Of a stretch of DNA of 64,000 nucleotides, positions 55,020-64,000 are shown one piece after another. A program made the position numbers and the translations under genes. The DNA is from Pirellulaceae bacterium (lineage in GTDB: Bacteria; Planctomycetota; Planctomycetia; Pirellulales; Pirellulaceae), in contig JAKVCA010000003.1 in NCBI GenBank assembly GCA_022448315.1, positions 54,570 through 118,569 of the forward strand. The letters are read 5' to 3'. Below the pieces are notes generated by a model, which saw only the letters and a list, made by a program, of their open reading frames with translations, made no database searches and was not told the origin of the DNA. Each line of letters starts with the position of its first letter. The stretch's first letter is position 1.

Positions 55020-58000
55020 TTAATTGTTCTCAATTTCGATTTGGTTTCCAATTTGCTCAAAATACTCAATCGAAGCTTCCTCGAATCCCTCAATCCAACC
55101 ATCAATCCATTCCGATTGCATACTTCGCTGCAACTGAGGGGGAAGGTGGCCCCATACTCCGGAACGCGTCATGAGTTCTGCCGGAAGAAGTTCCGATTGA
55201 TCGGTCGCCCGGACCTGGCCTGCCATCACATTACCAGAATCGTTTTGATTGGCCTGACCTGCTGAATCTTGTGATGAGCTCGAATCTCCACCAGAGGATT
55301 CAGGCGGTTGTAGCTCATGAAGGATCGCCTCTTGAATCTTTTGATTCGGGTCGGAGCAGTCATAAGCCGCGAAATACTCGACCACAAGGCTCATGCGAGT
55401 TTCAATATTCGCAAGTGGATGTCGCTGCTCACCCAAGTCCTCCCCGTCATCATTTTTCGACGGGTTCATCGCGGGAGCAAACTCGGAAGGTCTGCCCGCG
55501 TCAGAATTCTGGCTGTTTCCACTCCCCCCCGGCAAGCCAGGCAAACCTGACGGGTCAGGAAACTTACTCTGTCCCTCCGGCGACTCATGCGTGGAGGCAG
55601 CGCGTTCACGCATCAGACTTAATGCAGCTTTTCCCAACTCCTGTGTCTGGAGCCGCAAGCGATCCTGCTCCTGCAAAAGCCGATCGACCTCAATTCGAAA
55701 TTCAGGCAGCGTCACCTCCAGCTGAGCGAGCTCCACGGTCTTTTCAAGAATTACTCGCTGCCGCCTGCGGATGACCGCGAGCTGCTCCCGCCAAGCGGCA
55801 GGACGCTTGGCCTCCTCTGCCTCACGATTTGGGTTGTCATTCGAATCGGGTTTAGCATCGTCCGCTCCCTCAGAAGTTTGCGCTGATGGGGAAGCCGTTG
55901 CCATGACGGCGAGACGTTCGTAGATGAGTCGAGTTTCAACGAGCAGCTCAGAGAAGGAATGATTCTCCCCGTACATGGATTCCAGCGATTTCATCTGATC
56001 CGCAATTTCATTCAGCTCCAGTTTGAGAAGTGGCGAAGTTTCCCACACCGTGCGCGAAGTCATGATGGCCTCGCGGATCAGGCCCTGCCTCCGTGAAAGA
56101 AGATTCTTGACCTCTCGTTCGTCGAGGCCGCCGGTGAGTTTGGAAAGCCAGACCAGATCATCGACGAGGGTTCCTTGTTGCACCCACCATTCTTTAAGCA
56201 TCAGAGCGAATTGGTTTTCATTGCGCGACAAGTTCTCGGATTCCTCGGGTATCCGCAGACTCCTGATTCCTTCCTGGAGTAAGGACGAACCTCGTTCCAT
56301 TGATTCTTCGCTCTGCTCGAAGGCTCGTCGGCTGGCCATTTTCTCTGCATCTTGAATCTCTTGAAGAACGGACTGGTGAGTCTCGGCAATGCCTCCCCCG
56401 GCTTGGATCGCATCCTTGGTAAGACCGTGGAAATCCATTTGCAAACGTCGAAGTCGGCCGACCAGTTCATCTTGCCTCTCTGAAACCACTTCCTGAGAAT
56501 GAAGGTGCTGTAGTATTTGCATCTCGTCAATCAAGCCCTCGATCTGGTTCAGCCGTTTTTCGTACCACGCGATCCATTCCTCATCTTTACTCAACGGGAT
56601 CGTGCCGGGCCCCTGAAATTCTGCCTCAAGAAATCGCCGCAAAACCTCCACCGCCTTACTCTGCATTTCAAGGCTTGCGGAAAACTGTCCCCGGTGAAGC
56701 AATCTTGCCGACTCCCGTTGCCAAGCGGTCACCGGCTCGACCAAAAATGCGTCATCGAGTCCAGCGGCTTGGAGCTGAACGAAACTGGGTTGAAGATTCT
56801 CCAACGAAGCGGCGATTTCAAGTTGCTCACGCGATAATTCCGCAGCCTGCGAATCAGTCGGATCATCTCCGATTAAAGAGGCGGAACGTAGTCTTTCAGT
56901 CGCTTGGATCAGCGTGAGCTGAGCTTCGTAGAGAGTGTTCACTTGTTCGATCACCTGAGTGGTCGTCAAGTCGTTTGTATCTCCCAACCAACGAACGAAG
57001 AACTCGGTTAACAATCGATGGACTTTAACAAGTTCTACCACAAGGTCTATTGGAGCATCCAGAGTTTCGAAATTCGTCGTTCGAATTCGGTCCCAAAGTT
57101 CCGCAGCGCGAGAAAGCTGGGGAATCAAGTTTGCTTGCCACTCCTGCTTCATTTCGAGGATGGACACGCCGATCCGCTCCTCGACGAATCCATACCGCTC
57201 AATCCACTGAGACAGCAACACAAGATCACGGTAAGCGACATTATCATCGGCAATCAGACTGGAGACCAAACCCGCAACTCGGCCCTGTGAAGACCGGTAG
57301 GGTCTAAGATCCGAAGCATCGCCAGTTTGAAGGGTGTCCAACATTTGCTTCGACTGAGTTTCAAGCTCAAGCAGTTCGTTTTGAAAAGGAGCGAGTTGAG
57401 ACCGCCACGAATTCCAGACGGCATGCAATGCCTGTCGATATTCCTCCCGTTTCAGAACGCGAAATTTCTGTTCCAAAACGAGAGCCTCTAACCCGCAATT
57501 GTCCTGTGCAGCCGTTTTCAAACGCCATGATTCACCGTCAGCCATGCGAGCCTCGGGGTTCCAATGGATAGAAAAATCAGCCTTTGCCTGTCTCTCATCC
57601 GCGGAGTCACGGTTACTTTCCCAAACAATCGTCCATGGTCCATCGTCCACTGGTTTAGCCGCGGCAAGGGAAATCCTTCGCCAACCATAATCATCGACGA
57701 GACCCAACTCAATTTTGGCCGGATAACCCTGCAACAGGGCATACTCCCCACGCCACAACAATTCCTGAAATTCCCACTCCAGGACGGGAGGCACGTTGAC
57801 CTGAACGCGGACCGAATGTTGCTCCGTCGAAGCTTGCAGGCCTGACTCCGCCGTGATGACGATCCGGTACTGACCGTTGCCTGTAAGAACCCAAGGCTCT
57901 GACATAAAAAAGAAGCGACCGTCTTCGGACAATTGCATTTCTAAAACCTGAAGCTCCTGGTCATCCATCCTGGTCTCGATGACCGCGGATCGCAGTCGCT

Positions 58001-58991
58001 GGTCTGAAATACCGATACCGTTCATCCGAGCGCCTTCCGGCGCCCGAAGCGGCCCCGTTGCAATGACTGGAGGCAGACTAAGGCATGCTGGGGGCTCAGC
58101 CGTGAGCTCAAAATTAAGCAACTTGGGTCGCTCGGCCACCCTGACGACCTGCCATCCCGTGTCGCCATCACTTCCCATAGCCCGCAACTCGTAATCCCCG
58201 GCAGCGGCAGGCAAGACCAAAGGAATCTCAGCAGTCCCTCCACGCAGTTCATAGAATTGCGTCAGGTCTCCATTCAATGGGCGTTGTTGGACCGTGACTT
58301 TCCGCGGCAACTTACCTGAACGGGAAGCAACGACCACGGTTACAGGTTCGCCGCAAGCAACCACTTCGGGTAACGCCGTAAAAGACATTTCATATCGGGT
58401 TGGCCACCGTGACGTATCCGAAGGACTCAGTAATCGTGTCAGACCGATACGAGCGAGGTGTGGCGATGTCCAGACAGCTCCGCCCATCGCAAAACCTAGC
58501 ACGCTGACAGAAACCATTCCAATCCAAAGCTGATCCCACCTGAGCAGACGCAACGGTTGCAAACCATCGACGAGCCGACGAGTCTCTTCAACCGCCGCGT
58601 GCACCAGGGTTGACGGCTTCACCAGATTGGGTTGCGACATCAGACTCAAACTTGACGCAAGATGTCCACGCAGCTGCGGTTCGCATTTTTCAATCAGCCA
58701 TGCCGCTTGAATTTCCGTGAGCCTCCAACGAAAAACGGGAACCAGCCAGGCGGCGAGACCGGTCACGATCACAAACCAGCCACATCCGCTCAAAAGCCAA
58801 CGGTAGCCTGGTTCGCCCAATCTCAACCACCAGTCGGTGGTAACGAGGGCAGGCAACGCGACGAGAACGAATACGAGGGTCCAAAGAAGCTTTCGAAGAA
58901 CGAATAGAGCACAGGCCCACCGAATGGTGGCCTTGACTCGTTTGCGAATTTCCAGACCTGCAGGATTGGAATTCACGCGTGTGTGCTCCAT
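55020..58991 (-). CDS. Very large membrane/coiled-coil protein of the BatA-VWA operon
   Basis: The 1323-residue product has three membrane segments near its N-terminus (about 30-50, 63-85, 155-175). A beta-rich region with Ig-like features (about 200-420) and a long helical, coiled-coil part (about 500-1000) follow. Its Gln/Ser/Pro-rich tail ends in charged residues. This layout matches the DUF4175-like proteins seen in planctomycete envelope operons next to VWA genes, but the assignment is by architecture. It is flanked on the same strand by a VWA protein and a prenyltransferase-repeat protein. Function unknown. Confidence 0.75.
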   Translation of the reverse strand: MEHTRVNSNPAGLEIRKRVKATIRWACALFVLRKLLWTLVFVLVALPALVTTDWWLRLGEPGYRWLLSGCGWFVIVTGLAAWLVPVFRWRLTEIQAAWLIEKCEPQLRGHLASSLSLMSQPNLVKPSTLVHAAVEETRRLVDGLQPLRLLRWDQLWIGMVSVSVLGFAMGGAVWTSPHLARIGLTRLLSPSDTSRWPTRYEMSFTALPEVVACGEPVTVVVASRSGKLPRKVTVQQRPLNGDLTQFYELRGGTAEIPLVLPAAAGDYELRAMGSDGDTGWQVVRVAERPKLLNFELTAEPPACLSLPPVIATGPLRAPEGARMNGIGISDQRLRSAVIETRMDDQELQVLEMQLSEDGRFFFMSEPWVLTGNGQYRIVITAESGLQASTEQHSVRVQVNVPPVLEWEFQELLWRGEYALLQGYPAKIELGLVDDYGWRRISLAAAKPVDDGPWTIVWESNRDSADERQAKADFSIHWNPEARMADGESWRLKTAAQDNCGLEALVLEQKFRVLKREEYRQALHAVWNSWRSQLAPFQNELLELETQSKQMLDTLQTGDASDLRPYRSSQGRVAGLVSSLIADDNVAYRDLVLLSQWIERYGFVEERIGVSILEMKQEWQANLIPQLSRAAELWDRIRTTNFETLDAPIDLVVELVKVHRLLTEFFVRWLGDTNDLTTTQVIEQVNTLYEAQLTLIQATERLRSASLIGDDPTDSQAAELSREQLEIAASLENLQPSFVQLQAAGLDDAFLVEPVTAWQRESARLLHRGQFSASLEMQSKAVEVLRRFLEAEFQGPGTIPLSKDEEWIAWYEKRLNQIEGLIDEMQILQHLHSQEVVSERQDELVGRLRRLQMDFHGLTKDAIQAGGGIAETHQSVLQEIQDAEKMASRRAFEQSEESMERGSSLLQEGIRSLRIPEESENLSRNENQFALMLKEWWVQQGTLVDDLVWLSKLTGGLDEREVKNLLSRRQGLIREAIMTSRTVWETSPLLKLELNEIADQMKSLESMYGENHSFSELLVETRLIYERLAVMATASPSAQTSEGADDAKPDSNDNPNREAEEAKRPAAWREQLAVIRRRQRVILEKTVELAQLEVTLPEFRIEVDRLLQEQDRLRLQTQELGKAALSLMRERAASTHESPEGQSKFPDPSGLPGLPGGSGNSQNSDAGRPSEFAPAMNPSKNDDGEDLGEQRHPLANIETRMSLVVEYFAAYDCSDPNQKIQEAILHELQPPESSGGDSSSSQDSAGQANQNDSGNVMAGQVRATDQSELLPAELMTRSGVWGHLPPQLQRSMQSEWIDGWIEGFEEASIEYFEQIGNQIEIENN

Positions 58992-59144
58992 TGAATCTGA
59001 CGAGCCAGAAAACGGTTGAATCGAGAGTGCCCGGGGATTTCAGGATCCACAACGTCCATTGTGAGCGTCGGCTTCCCTGAAAATGGGGCAGATTGATCCA
59101 AACGTGTTTCCCGCGAGGTGGCCATCGTTTTTACCCATAACCAG

Positions 59145-61490
59145 TCATCGGCCCAACAGGCCTCGCAGGAGCCATTCTATACCCAAAAGTCCAAACAAAC
59201 TGATTCCGACAACCCCTACAATTTCAGGGCGACTCCAAAGCGAACGCCCTGTGCGTTCGCCAACCACAAGGGGTTCACCCGGCGGCAGCCACTGCATCAA
59301 TCGGGCAAGCTCCTTGACACGAACACGTTCTCCACCGCTCGACTTCGCAATTTTATCCAGAGACGGTTGATTCACTGCCACCACATCCGACTCGGCGTAT
59401 TGTGCTCGAACCTCGAACTGGGTTTGAGCGTTTGGGTCACTGTCAGAATCCCTGAATTGGACCCGGTAAGTACCTGCCACGAGTCCCGATACTTCTCCCG
59501 TATAGTCTAACGGCCCCCCCACTCCGGTCAAAAGCTCCAGTTCGGTCTGAAATCCTTGATCGGACCAAAGCCGGACCGGCAGTCGAGAAGATTCGGAATC
59601 TGCCCCCAACGTTCTCGCAAGGATCTGGACGGTCTCACCTTCGTCGTAAGTCCAGCGGTTTGTCCTGATCTCACGCCATTCTTGACGACTCAACCATCGG
59701 CGTTTTGCAAAGTACTGAATCCACTGACTCCAGTACGCGTTCAATACCTCATCACCACGTTGATAACGAAGACGATACGATTCGGAAAAACTTTGGAATA
59801 AAGTACCGCCCAAGCCGACATTTCGAAGCATCAACAAGGGAGCCGCTTTTTGACGAACCGGCAAGTCATCCATCGATTGAAGCAGGATTTGAGTGCCAGG
59901 TTTGATCCGATTCAAATAAACAAAGTCCCCGACCTTCCAACCGTCCTGCCATTCAAATGGCCAGCGGGAGTCCACTCTTTCTAACTGCAGAGGACGCATC
60001 CGTTCGCCAAGCTTGGAACGCCCCACCCGCACCCTATCGGATCGACTCAAAAAGCTCGTGGAGGGCGTAAAATCCCCCGCGGACGCAGGCAAAAGGCGTT
60101 CAAGTCCCAAGTCGATCCATTTCCTGGCATCAAAGTCGGAACCTGCGATCCAGACCACATTCCCTGCGTCTCTCTGCACATAATGCAACAGGTGCTGGCA
60201 GTCGTTTGCGTTCAACCCCTGCGCAGGATTTTCACTTACCGTTTTCGGATCGAGCAGCAGAATAACGTCATATCGCTGGAGTTTTTCCATTGAAACAGGA
60301 AAGACATTTAGCGCTGACGAATCAATCTCAGGAAATCGAGGATCTGAATTTTGCAGCAGCACGTCAAGTTCGAAGGGAGTCTGATTTTTCTCGTCGATCT
60401 CACGCATACTTCTTTCGATGGTGTGCTTCAAAAACCGAAATTCCCAGCTTGGCCCACCAGCGACAACGAGAACTCGCGGTTGCATTTCATGGACTTGAAT
60501 CTGGAGTCGCTTCCTATCATTTGTTGGATTGTAATCCTCTCCATCGACAAGAACCTCAAATCGGTAGGGCTGGACACCGGCCTGATCCATCAATTGAACG
60601 AACTCAAATTTCTTCTCCGCTTTCTTAGATTCGGGAACCCACGTTTGCTCCTGCAATAATTGGTCGTCTGTTCCCTGTCGCATTTGCAACTTCAGCGTTT
60701 TGCCCTCGATTTCCCGAGCATCGACCCCCACCTCCATCAAGACTGTTTCCCCGACCAACGCGTGCGTTGGAGCCGTCACAAGATCAATCCCAGCATCCTG
60801 AATCGCATCTCCCTCTCCCCAGGAAACCGTATACACAGGAACCTTGCGTTGTTTGACCAATGGAGAGACATCCAACAACTTCGGCCCCTCCGTATTGATC
60901 CCATCCGTCACCAACACGATTGCGGCCACGGGTCGACCCGCCATTTGAATCAACAGATCGCGAAGGCCATCGCCGAGTCGAGATTCTGAATCGGCAGCCT
61001 CGAGCGACGTCCAAGCCCCTTCAGAAAACGGAAGCTCCCGAAGCTTGCTTCCGATGCCATACCACTTGAATTCCCAATCTCCCTGCCCTTCCAAGCTCGC
61101 TTTGGCCAATGCATCTTTGACACGACCAAGACGTGTGGACGGCACATCGGAACTCGAATTCCCCCTGACTCGCTGATTCATGCTTTCGGACAGGTCAAAA
61201 CACAACACGACTTCTGGAGAATCGATTTCGACTGTTTTCGGATACCATCCCATGGAGAAAAAAATGAGCAATCCAAAGAGCGTGAATCGCAGTGTCGCCA
61301 GAACCAACCACAGGACGCGTTGCCTACCCCTCAGGGCTGCGTTCTCCCGACATGCCCGATAGGTCCAGACAATCCAGACGAACGCGGCCAACAAAACCAA
61401 AATCAAGGCCCACCACGGCCACAACCAAGTGGGATGCCAAGACTGCTCCGTAGAGAAGACGTCGACCGTAATCTGCGTAAAAAGCATCAA
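59145..61490 (-). CDS. Membrane protein with VWA and glutamine-amidotransferase-like domains
   Basis: The 781-residue product has two N-terminal membrane segments (about 25-45, 58-82). A von Willebrand A domain (about 93-225) has the metal-site motif D-L-S-E-S (D99, S101, S103) and V-T-D-G. A beta domain and a class-I amidotransferase-like fold (about 345-500, L-V-V-A-G-G-P-S-W-E-F) follow, then a C-terminal membrane helix (about 757-778). It overlaps the previous gene by four bases, and AGGAGGG lies ten bases before its start. VWA proteins of this kind accompany MoxR ATPases in envelope or protein-assembly roles; no MoxR gene is in the window. Confidence 0.82.
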   Translation of the reverse strand: MMLFTQITVDVFSTEQSWHPTWLWPWWALILVLLAAFVWIVWTYRACRENAALRGRQRVLWLVLATLRFTLFGLLIFFSMGWYPKTVEIDSPEVVLCFDLSESMNQRVRGNSSSDVPSTRLGRVKDALAKASLEGQGDWEFKWYGIGSKLRELPFSEGAWTSLEAADSESRLGDGLRDLLIQMAGRPVAAIVLVTDGINTEGPKLLDVSPLVKQRKVPVYTVSWGEGDAIQDAGIDLVTAPTHALVGETVLMEVGVDAREIEGKTLKLQMRQGTDDQLLQEQTWVPESKKAEKKFEFVQLMDQAGVQPYRFEVLVDGEDYNPTNDRKRLQIQVHEMQPRVLVVAGGPSWEFRFLKHTIERSMREIDEKNQTPFELDVLLQNSDPRFPEIDSSALNVFPVSMEKLQRYDVILLLDPKTVSENPAQGLNANDCQHLLHYVQRDAGNVVWIAGSDFDARKWIDLGLERLLPASAGDFTPSTSFLSRSDRVRVGRSKLGERMRPLQLERVDSRWPFEWQDGWKVGDFVYLNRIKPGTQILLQSMDDLPVRQKAAPLLMLRNVGLGGTLFQSFSESYRLRYQRGDEVLNAYWSQWIQYFAKRRWLSRQEWREIRTNRWTYDEGETVQILARTLGADSESSRLPVRLWSDQGFQTELELLTGVGGPLDYTGEVSGLVAGTYRVQFRDSDSDPNAQTQFEVRAQYAESDVVAVNQPSLDKIAKSSGGERVRVKELARLMQWLPPGEPLVVGERTGRSLWSRPEIVGVVGISLFGLLGIEWLLRGLLGR

Positions 61491-63610
61491 CGCCCGTCCC
61501 TCCTACCTTGAACCTTTACAGGCCGGGGGCCGAGCATTCTCCGGTAGAGCCCAAGCTCCAGTACCAAGAGCAGAAGCACACCGAGAAGCAGTGCCTGATA
61601 CCAGCGCATATGAGGAACTGAGGGGGAAGGCCCTTTGGCATCGAGTTCGACTTCGGGCTTGGTTTGAAACCACTGTGGCAATGAAGCCATTGTGGTTCGC
61701 TGCCCTTGCAATTCGGATGGATCAAAATTGAAGGCGTGCAAACGCGACTGCCCAAGTCCCAGTGCTTCTCGATAAACGCCCGGACCTAAGCGGGCATCCG
61801 CCCCTTCAACATCTGAATCATCTCGGGGTGCGATACGCTCCCAACGTTCCCAACCAGAAACATTTTTCATTTCCGTTTGCGGATCGATTGGGACAGTTTC
61901 TCTCGTTGCAGTACGGTCTCCCAGTGTTCCGAAAAGCATGTGAGATAATACGGGAACGTAACTCGGCCAGATGGCAAAGGCGGACCAAGGCTCTCCGAGT
62001 TCATTCACACCCGCTTCCGGATCCACGCTCGAAAGCCAAAACCAACATTGGCCTCGGTCCAACCGAAGCGTTCCAAGCAGCACACCGGATTCACGAGTAT
62101 CCAAGCCCGTTTCCCACTCCATCTGTTTGGCTTGAGGCAATGTCCACTTGTTCCACACGGGCGTCCTGAGAATGGTCTCTCTCCCACGATCTTGAAACCC
62201 TGACAGAAGGCCCGATTTTGATTGAGGCCAAACCAGTTCAAGAGGTCGACTTGCCTGCGACTTCCAAGCGGAGGCGTCTTGCCACATTTCATCAAAGATT
62301 CCCAAAGTCTGCCATGGCTTTGCATTGGGCCCTGCGAAAACGGCAACGCCCCCGCCTCTCTGAAGAAATTCACGGAGGCGATTGGCGTCGCGGGCGGTCA
62401 CTTCAGAAACGCTTCCCAGCACTAACAATGTGTACTTGATCCGTGCCGGAAGAACATCCTCGACGTCGCCAGAACGAACTTTGATGGTCGTTCCGTCGCG
62501 TGAAAGGGCTTTGAATCCCTGCATCAGATATTCACGTTCCCGCAACTGGTCTGACCAGCAGATCACGTCGAGTTCCCCCGGCGCCTCAACGATGGCCCAG
62601 CGTTGGTTATCGGACGGCAGGTGGGTATCGGAAACCTCCGCATGGATCCAGTGATTCCCTTCCCCCTGCACTTCGAAATTGACCCGGACATCGCGTGTTT
62701 CCAGAGGCTGAAGTTCGACCCGCTGTTCTGCGTAGAACACGCCGTCGACGTAGACCCGAAGGGGTGTGACGACCTTGTCAAGCGGATCCTGATTAGTCAC
62801 TCTCGCAGTCATCGCAATAGAGCGACCTTCAGGGACGAAATATGGAAAACCCGAGAGGCGATCCACCGTCAGGTTGCCCTTGTTGTAGTTGCCCAGATCG
62901 GTCACATGAACGACGGCATCCTGTTGAAGTCCCGCATAGCGACGCTCGAAGTCACTACCCAATGTTGTTGGCCAGGTCACGGTCGACAAGTCCGTCCAAA
63001 ACCGTACGTGAATCTTATCAAATCGGACCCCCGAGCGACGGATTGCCAGCACCTGCTGTTCGAGGAAGTTCAGGGTCCGACTCAAATCTGCTCGATGAGG
63101 GCGAGTTTTCCAGTCGGCCAATCGCTGGCGTACTCGCGCGTGGTTGAAGGTTGGAACAGAAATGACTCCCGGATCGAGGCTTGTCATACTGACCAAGGCA
63201 AGAGCATCTCGATTGGACGCTCCATTGACGACATCTTGGGCCTCCTGCATGGCGAATTGAAAGTGACTCAAGGCATCTTCGCGATATTCCATGGACATGG
63301 AATCATCGACAACAAGGATCCAACAGATTCGGCTTGAGTCCTCTGGCGAACCGATCAGAGACGCCGGCCCACCGGTCGGGCCTGCCAGCGAGACCCCCAA
63401 CATACCTAAGGTCATGGACTGGACCGTGATTAGAATCCATTGCAGCCACGAGGTACGCGCCTGAAGCTTTTTATGCGCAGCTGCCATAAGGCGATTCGTC
63501 GGCCACAGCACGACCGGGTATCTCGGGCGAAAGAAAAAGCGCACGATCCACGGCAGGCCTGCAAGGCTTACAAACCAAAGTAGGTTCGGGTTGACAAACC
63601 AGGCATCCAC
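61487..63610 (-). CDS. BatA-like VWA membrane protein
   Basis: The 707-residue product starts M-D-A-W-F-V-N-P-N-L-L-W-F, matching BatA-type proteins with an N-terminal double membrane segment (about 10-28, 55-75). A VWA domain follows with D-D-S-M-S (D102, S104, S106), then an Ig-like and amidotransferase-like region. A final membrane helix (about 670-690) and a basic tail end it. It is nine bases after a VCBS-repeat gene and overlaps the next VWA gene by four bases. The family is tied to aerotolerance and MoxR ATPases in other bacteria; the role here is inferred. Confidence 0.85.
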   Translation of the reverse strand: MDAWFVNPNLLWFVSLAGLPWIVRFFFRPRYPVVLWPTNRLMAAAHKKLQARTSWLQWILITVQSMTLGMLGVSLAGPTGGPASLIGSPEDSSRICWILVVDDSMSMEYREDALSHFQFAMQEAQDVVNGASNRDALALVSMTSLDPGVISVPTFNHARVRQRLADWKTRPHRADLSRTLNFLEQQVLAIRRSGVRFDKIHVRFWTDLSTVTWPTTLGSDFERRYAGLQQDAVVHVTDLGNYNKGNLTVDRLSGFPYFVPEGRSIAMTARVTNQDPLDKVVTPLRVYVDGVFYAEQRVELQPLETRDVRVNFEVQGEGNHWIHAEVSDTHLPSDNQRWAIVEAPGELDVICWSDQLREREYLMQGFKALSRDGTTIKVRSGDVEDVLPARIKYTLLVLGSVSEVTARDANRLREFLQRGGGVAVFAGPNAKPWQTLGIFDEMWQDASAWKSQASRPLELVWPQSKSGLLSGFQDRGRETILRTPVWNKWTLPQAKQMEWETGLDTRESGVLLGTLRLDRGQCWFWLSSVDPEAGVNELGEPWSAFAIWPSYVPVLSHMLFGTLGDRTATRETVPIDPQTEMKNVSGWERWERIAPRDDSDVEGADARLGPGVYREALGLGQSRLHAFNFDPSELQGQRTTMASLPQWFQTKPEVELDAKGPSPSVPHMRWYQALLLGVLLLLVLELGLYRRMLGPRPVKVQGRRDGR

Positions 63611-63619
63611 GGATGAACG

Positions 63620-64000
63620 CTATTCCTCGATCACGGGATTCGGAAGATAGTAGAGAAATCCGTCCTCGGCCCCAATCAATAAGTCGAGTCGACCATTGCG
63701 ATCCCAGTCAACAAGGGTTGGACTGGTCGTATGTCCGGCAAGAATCCGATCGGTGACCGCTCCCTTATTCTCAAAACGATACTGCCCCGTTTCCAGTGGC
63801 TGTCCTTTGAACCAATCCACGTTGACACTGTTGACCAAAAGATCGAGTTCGCCATCATGATCCCAATCTCCAAAACAGAACTTACGCCGCCCACTTGCAC
63901 CCGCCGTCTTGCCATTCAGTCGCAGGAGACCGGGCTTCTTATCCATGACCCCGTTGCGAGAGTCATAAACCGAAGGGCCCAAGGTCGTGAAGATCCGACG
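63620..64000 (-). CDS. VCBS/FG-GAP repeat protein, C-terminal part (cut by window edge)
   Basis: The visible 126 codons are open to the right edge, so only the C-terminus is seen. Repeats of the type D-W-D-H-D-G-E-L-D-L-L-V and D-W-D-R-N-G-R-L-D-L-L-I are FG-GAP/VCBS motifs of a beta-propeller, with calcium-loop-like Asp residues. Such proteins are usually secreted or surface-located. It is followed after nine bases by the BatA-like gene, so it may begin or belong to that operon. The N-terminus and full length are unknown. Confidence 0.75.
   Translation of the reverse strand, partial: RRIFTTLGPSVYDSRNGVMDKKPGLLRLNGKTAGASGRRKFCFGDWDHDGELDLLVNSVNVDWFKGQPLETGQYRFENKGAVTDRILAGHTTSPTLVDWDRNGRLDLLIGAEDGFLYYLPNPVIEE

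Noticed and set aside
1..64000. tRNA, rRNA, CRISPR or insertion sequences
   Set aside because: Spacers were scanned for T-loop motifs, repeated spacer-like units and transposase frames, and nothing convincing was seen.

Overview
The window looks like chromosomal DNA of a planctomycete, probably of the Pirellula/Rhodopirellula type. The pointers are a DUF1559 prepilin-like protein, a type II secretion operon with many pseudopilins, several secreted or lipid-anchored orphan proteins, a BatA/VWA/large-coiled-coil operon, a basic insertion in ribosomal protein uL3, and frequent GTG/TTG starts. No mobile element, CRISPR array, rRNA or tRNA was seen. The lineage is an inference from gene content, not from a database comparison.

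Layout. 1-9.9 kb (minus strand): the S10-spc ribosomal protein cluster from rpsJ to secY, with secY cut by the window edge. rplX (uL24) and rpmD (uL30) are missing from their usual places, and a good sigma-70-like promoter lies upstream of rpsJ. 10-19 kb (plus): a small secreted protein with secretin-like motifs, an FtsK translocase with a very acidic tail, citramalate synthase behind a terminator-like hairpin, and valyl-tRNA synthetase with a zinc-ribbon insert. 19-26 kb: a secreted esterase-like protein, a membrane-anchored hydrolase, a tandem TlpA-type thioredoxin lipoprotein and a DUF1559 protein. 26-36.4 kb (minus): a tightly packed type II secretion operon in the order gspE-F-G-H-I-J-K, then GspL/PilM-like and GspM/PilO-like genes. 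Its leader DNA holds notable inverted repeats. 37-45 kb (plus): a small membrane protein, a BON-domain protein, a lipoprotein, an AhpD/carboxymuconolactone-decarboxylase-like gene with an in-frame UGA, a beta-propeller/di-heme cytochrome c protein and a monoacylglycerol-lipase-like hydrolase. 44-51.5 kb (plus): a LysR regulator followed by gltB and gltD. 51.5-64 kb: a stand-alone LigD phosphoesterase-like protein, a ThuA-like protein, and a minus-strand operon of a VCBS-repeat protein, two VWA membrane proteins, a 1323-residue membrane/coiled-coil protein and a Tat-type prenyltransferase-repeat protein.

The most interesting object is at 39711-40259. What looks like two short ORFs is one open frame interrupted only by a TGA at the second redox position of the family's CxxC motif (C-R-Y-U). 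A hairpin with the geometry of a bacterial SECIS element follows. This is best read as a selenocysteine-containing AhpD-like peroxidase-related protein.

Functionally the window mixes housekeeping genes (translation, chromosome segregation, Ile/Val pathway and tRNA charging, nitrogen assimilation by GOGAT) with envelope functions (protein secretion, periplasmic redox, a MoxR/Bat-like envelope operon).
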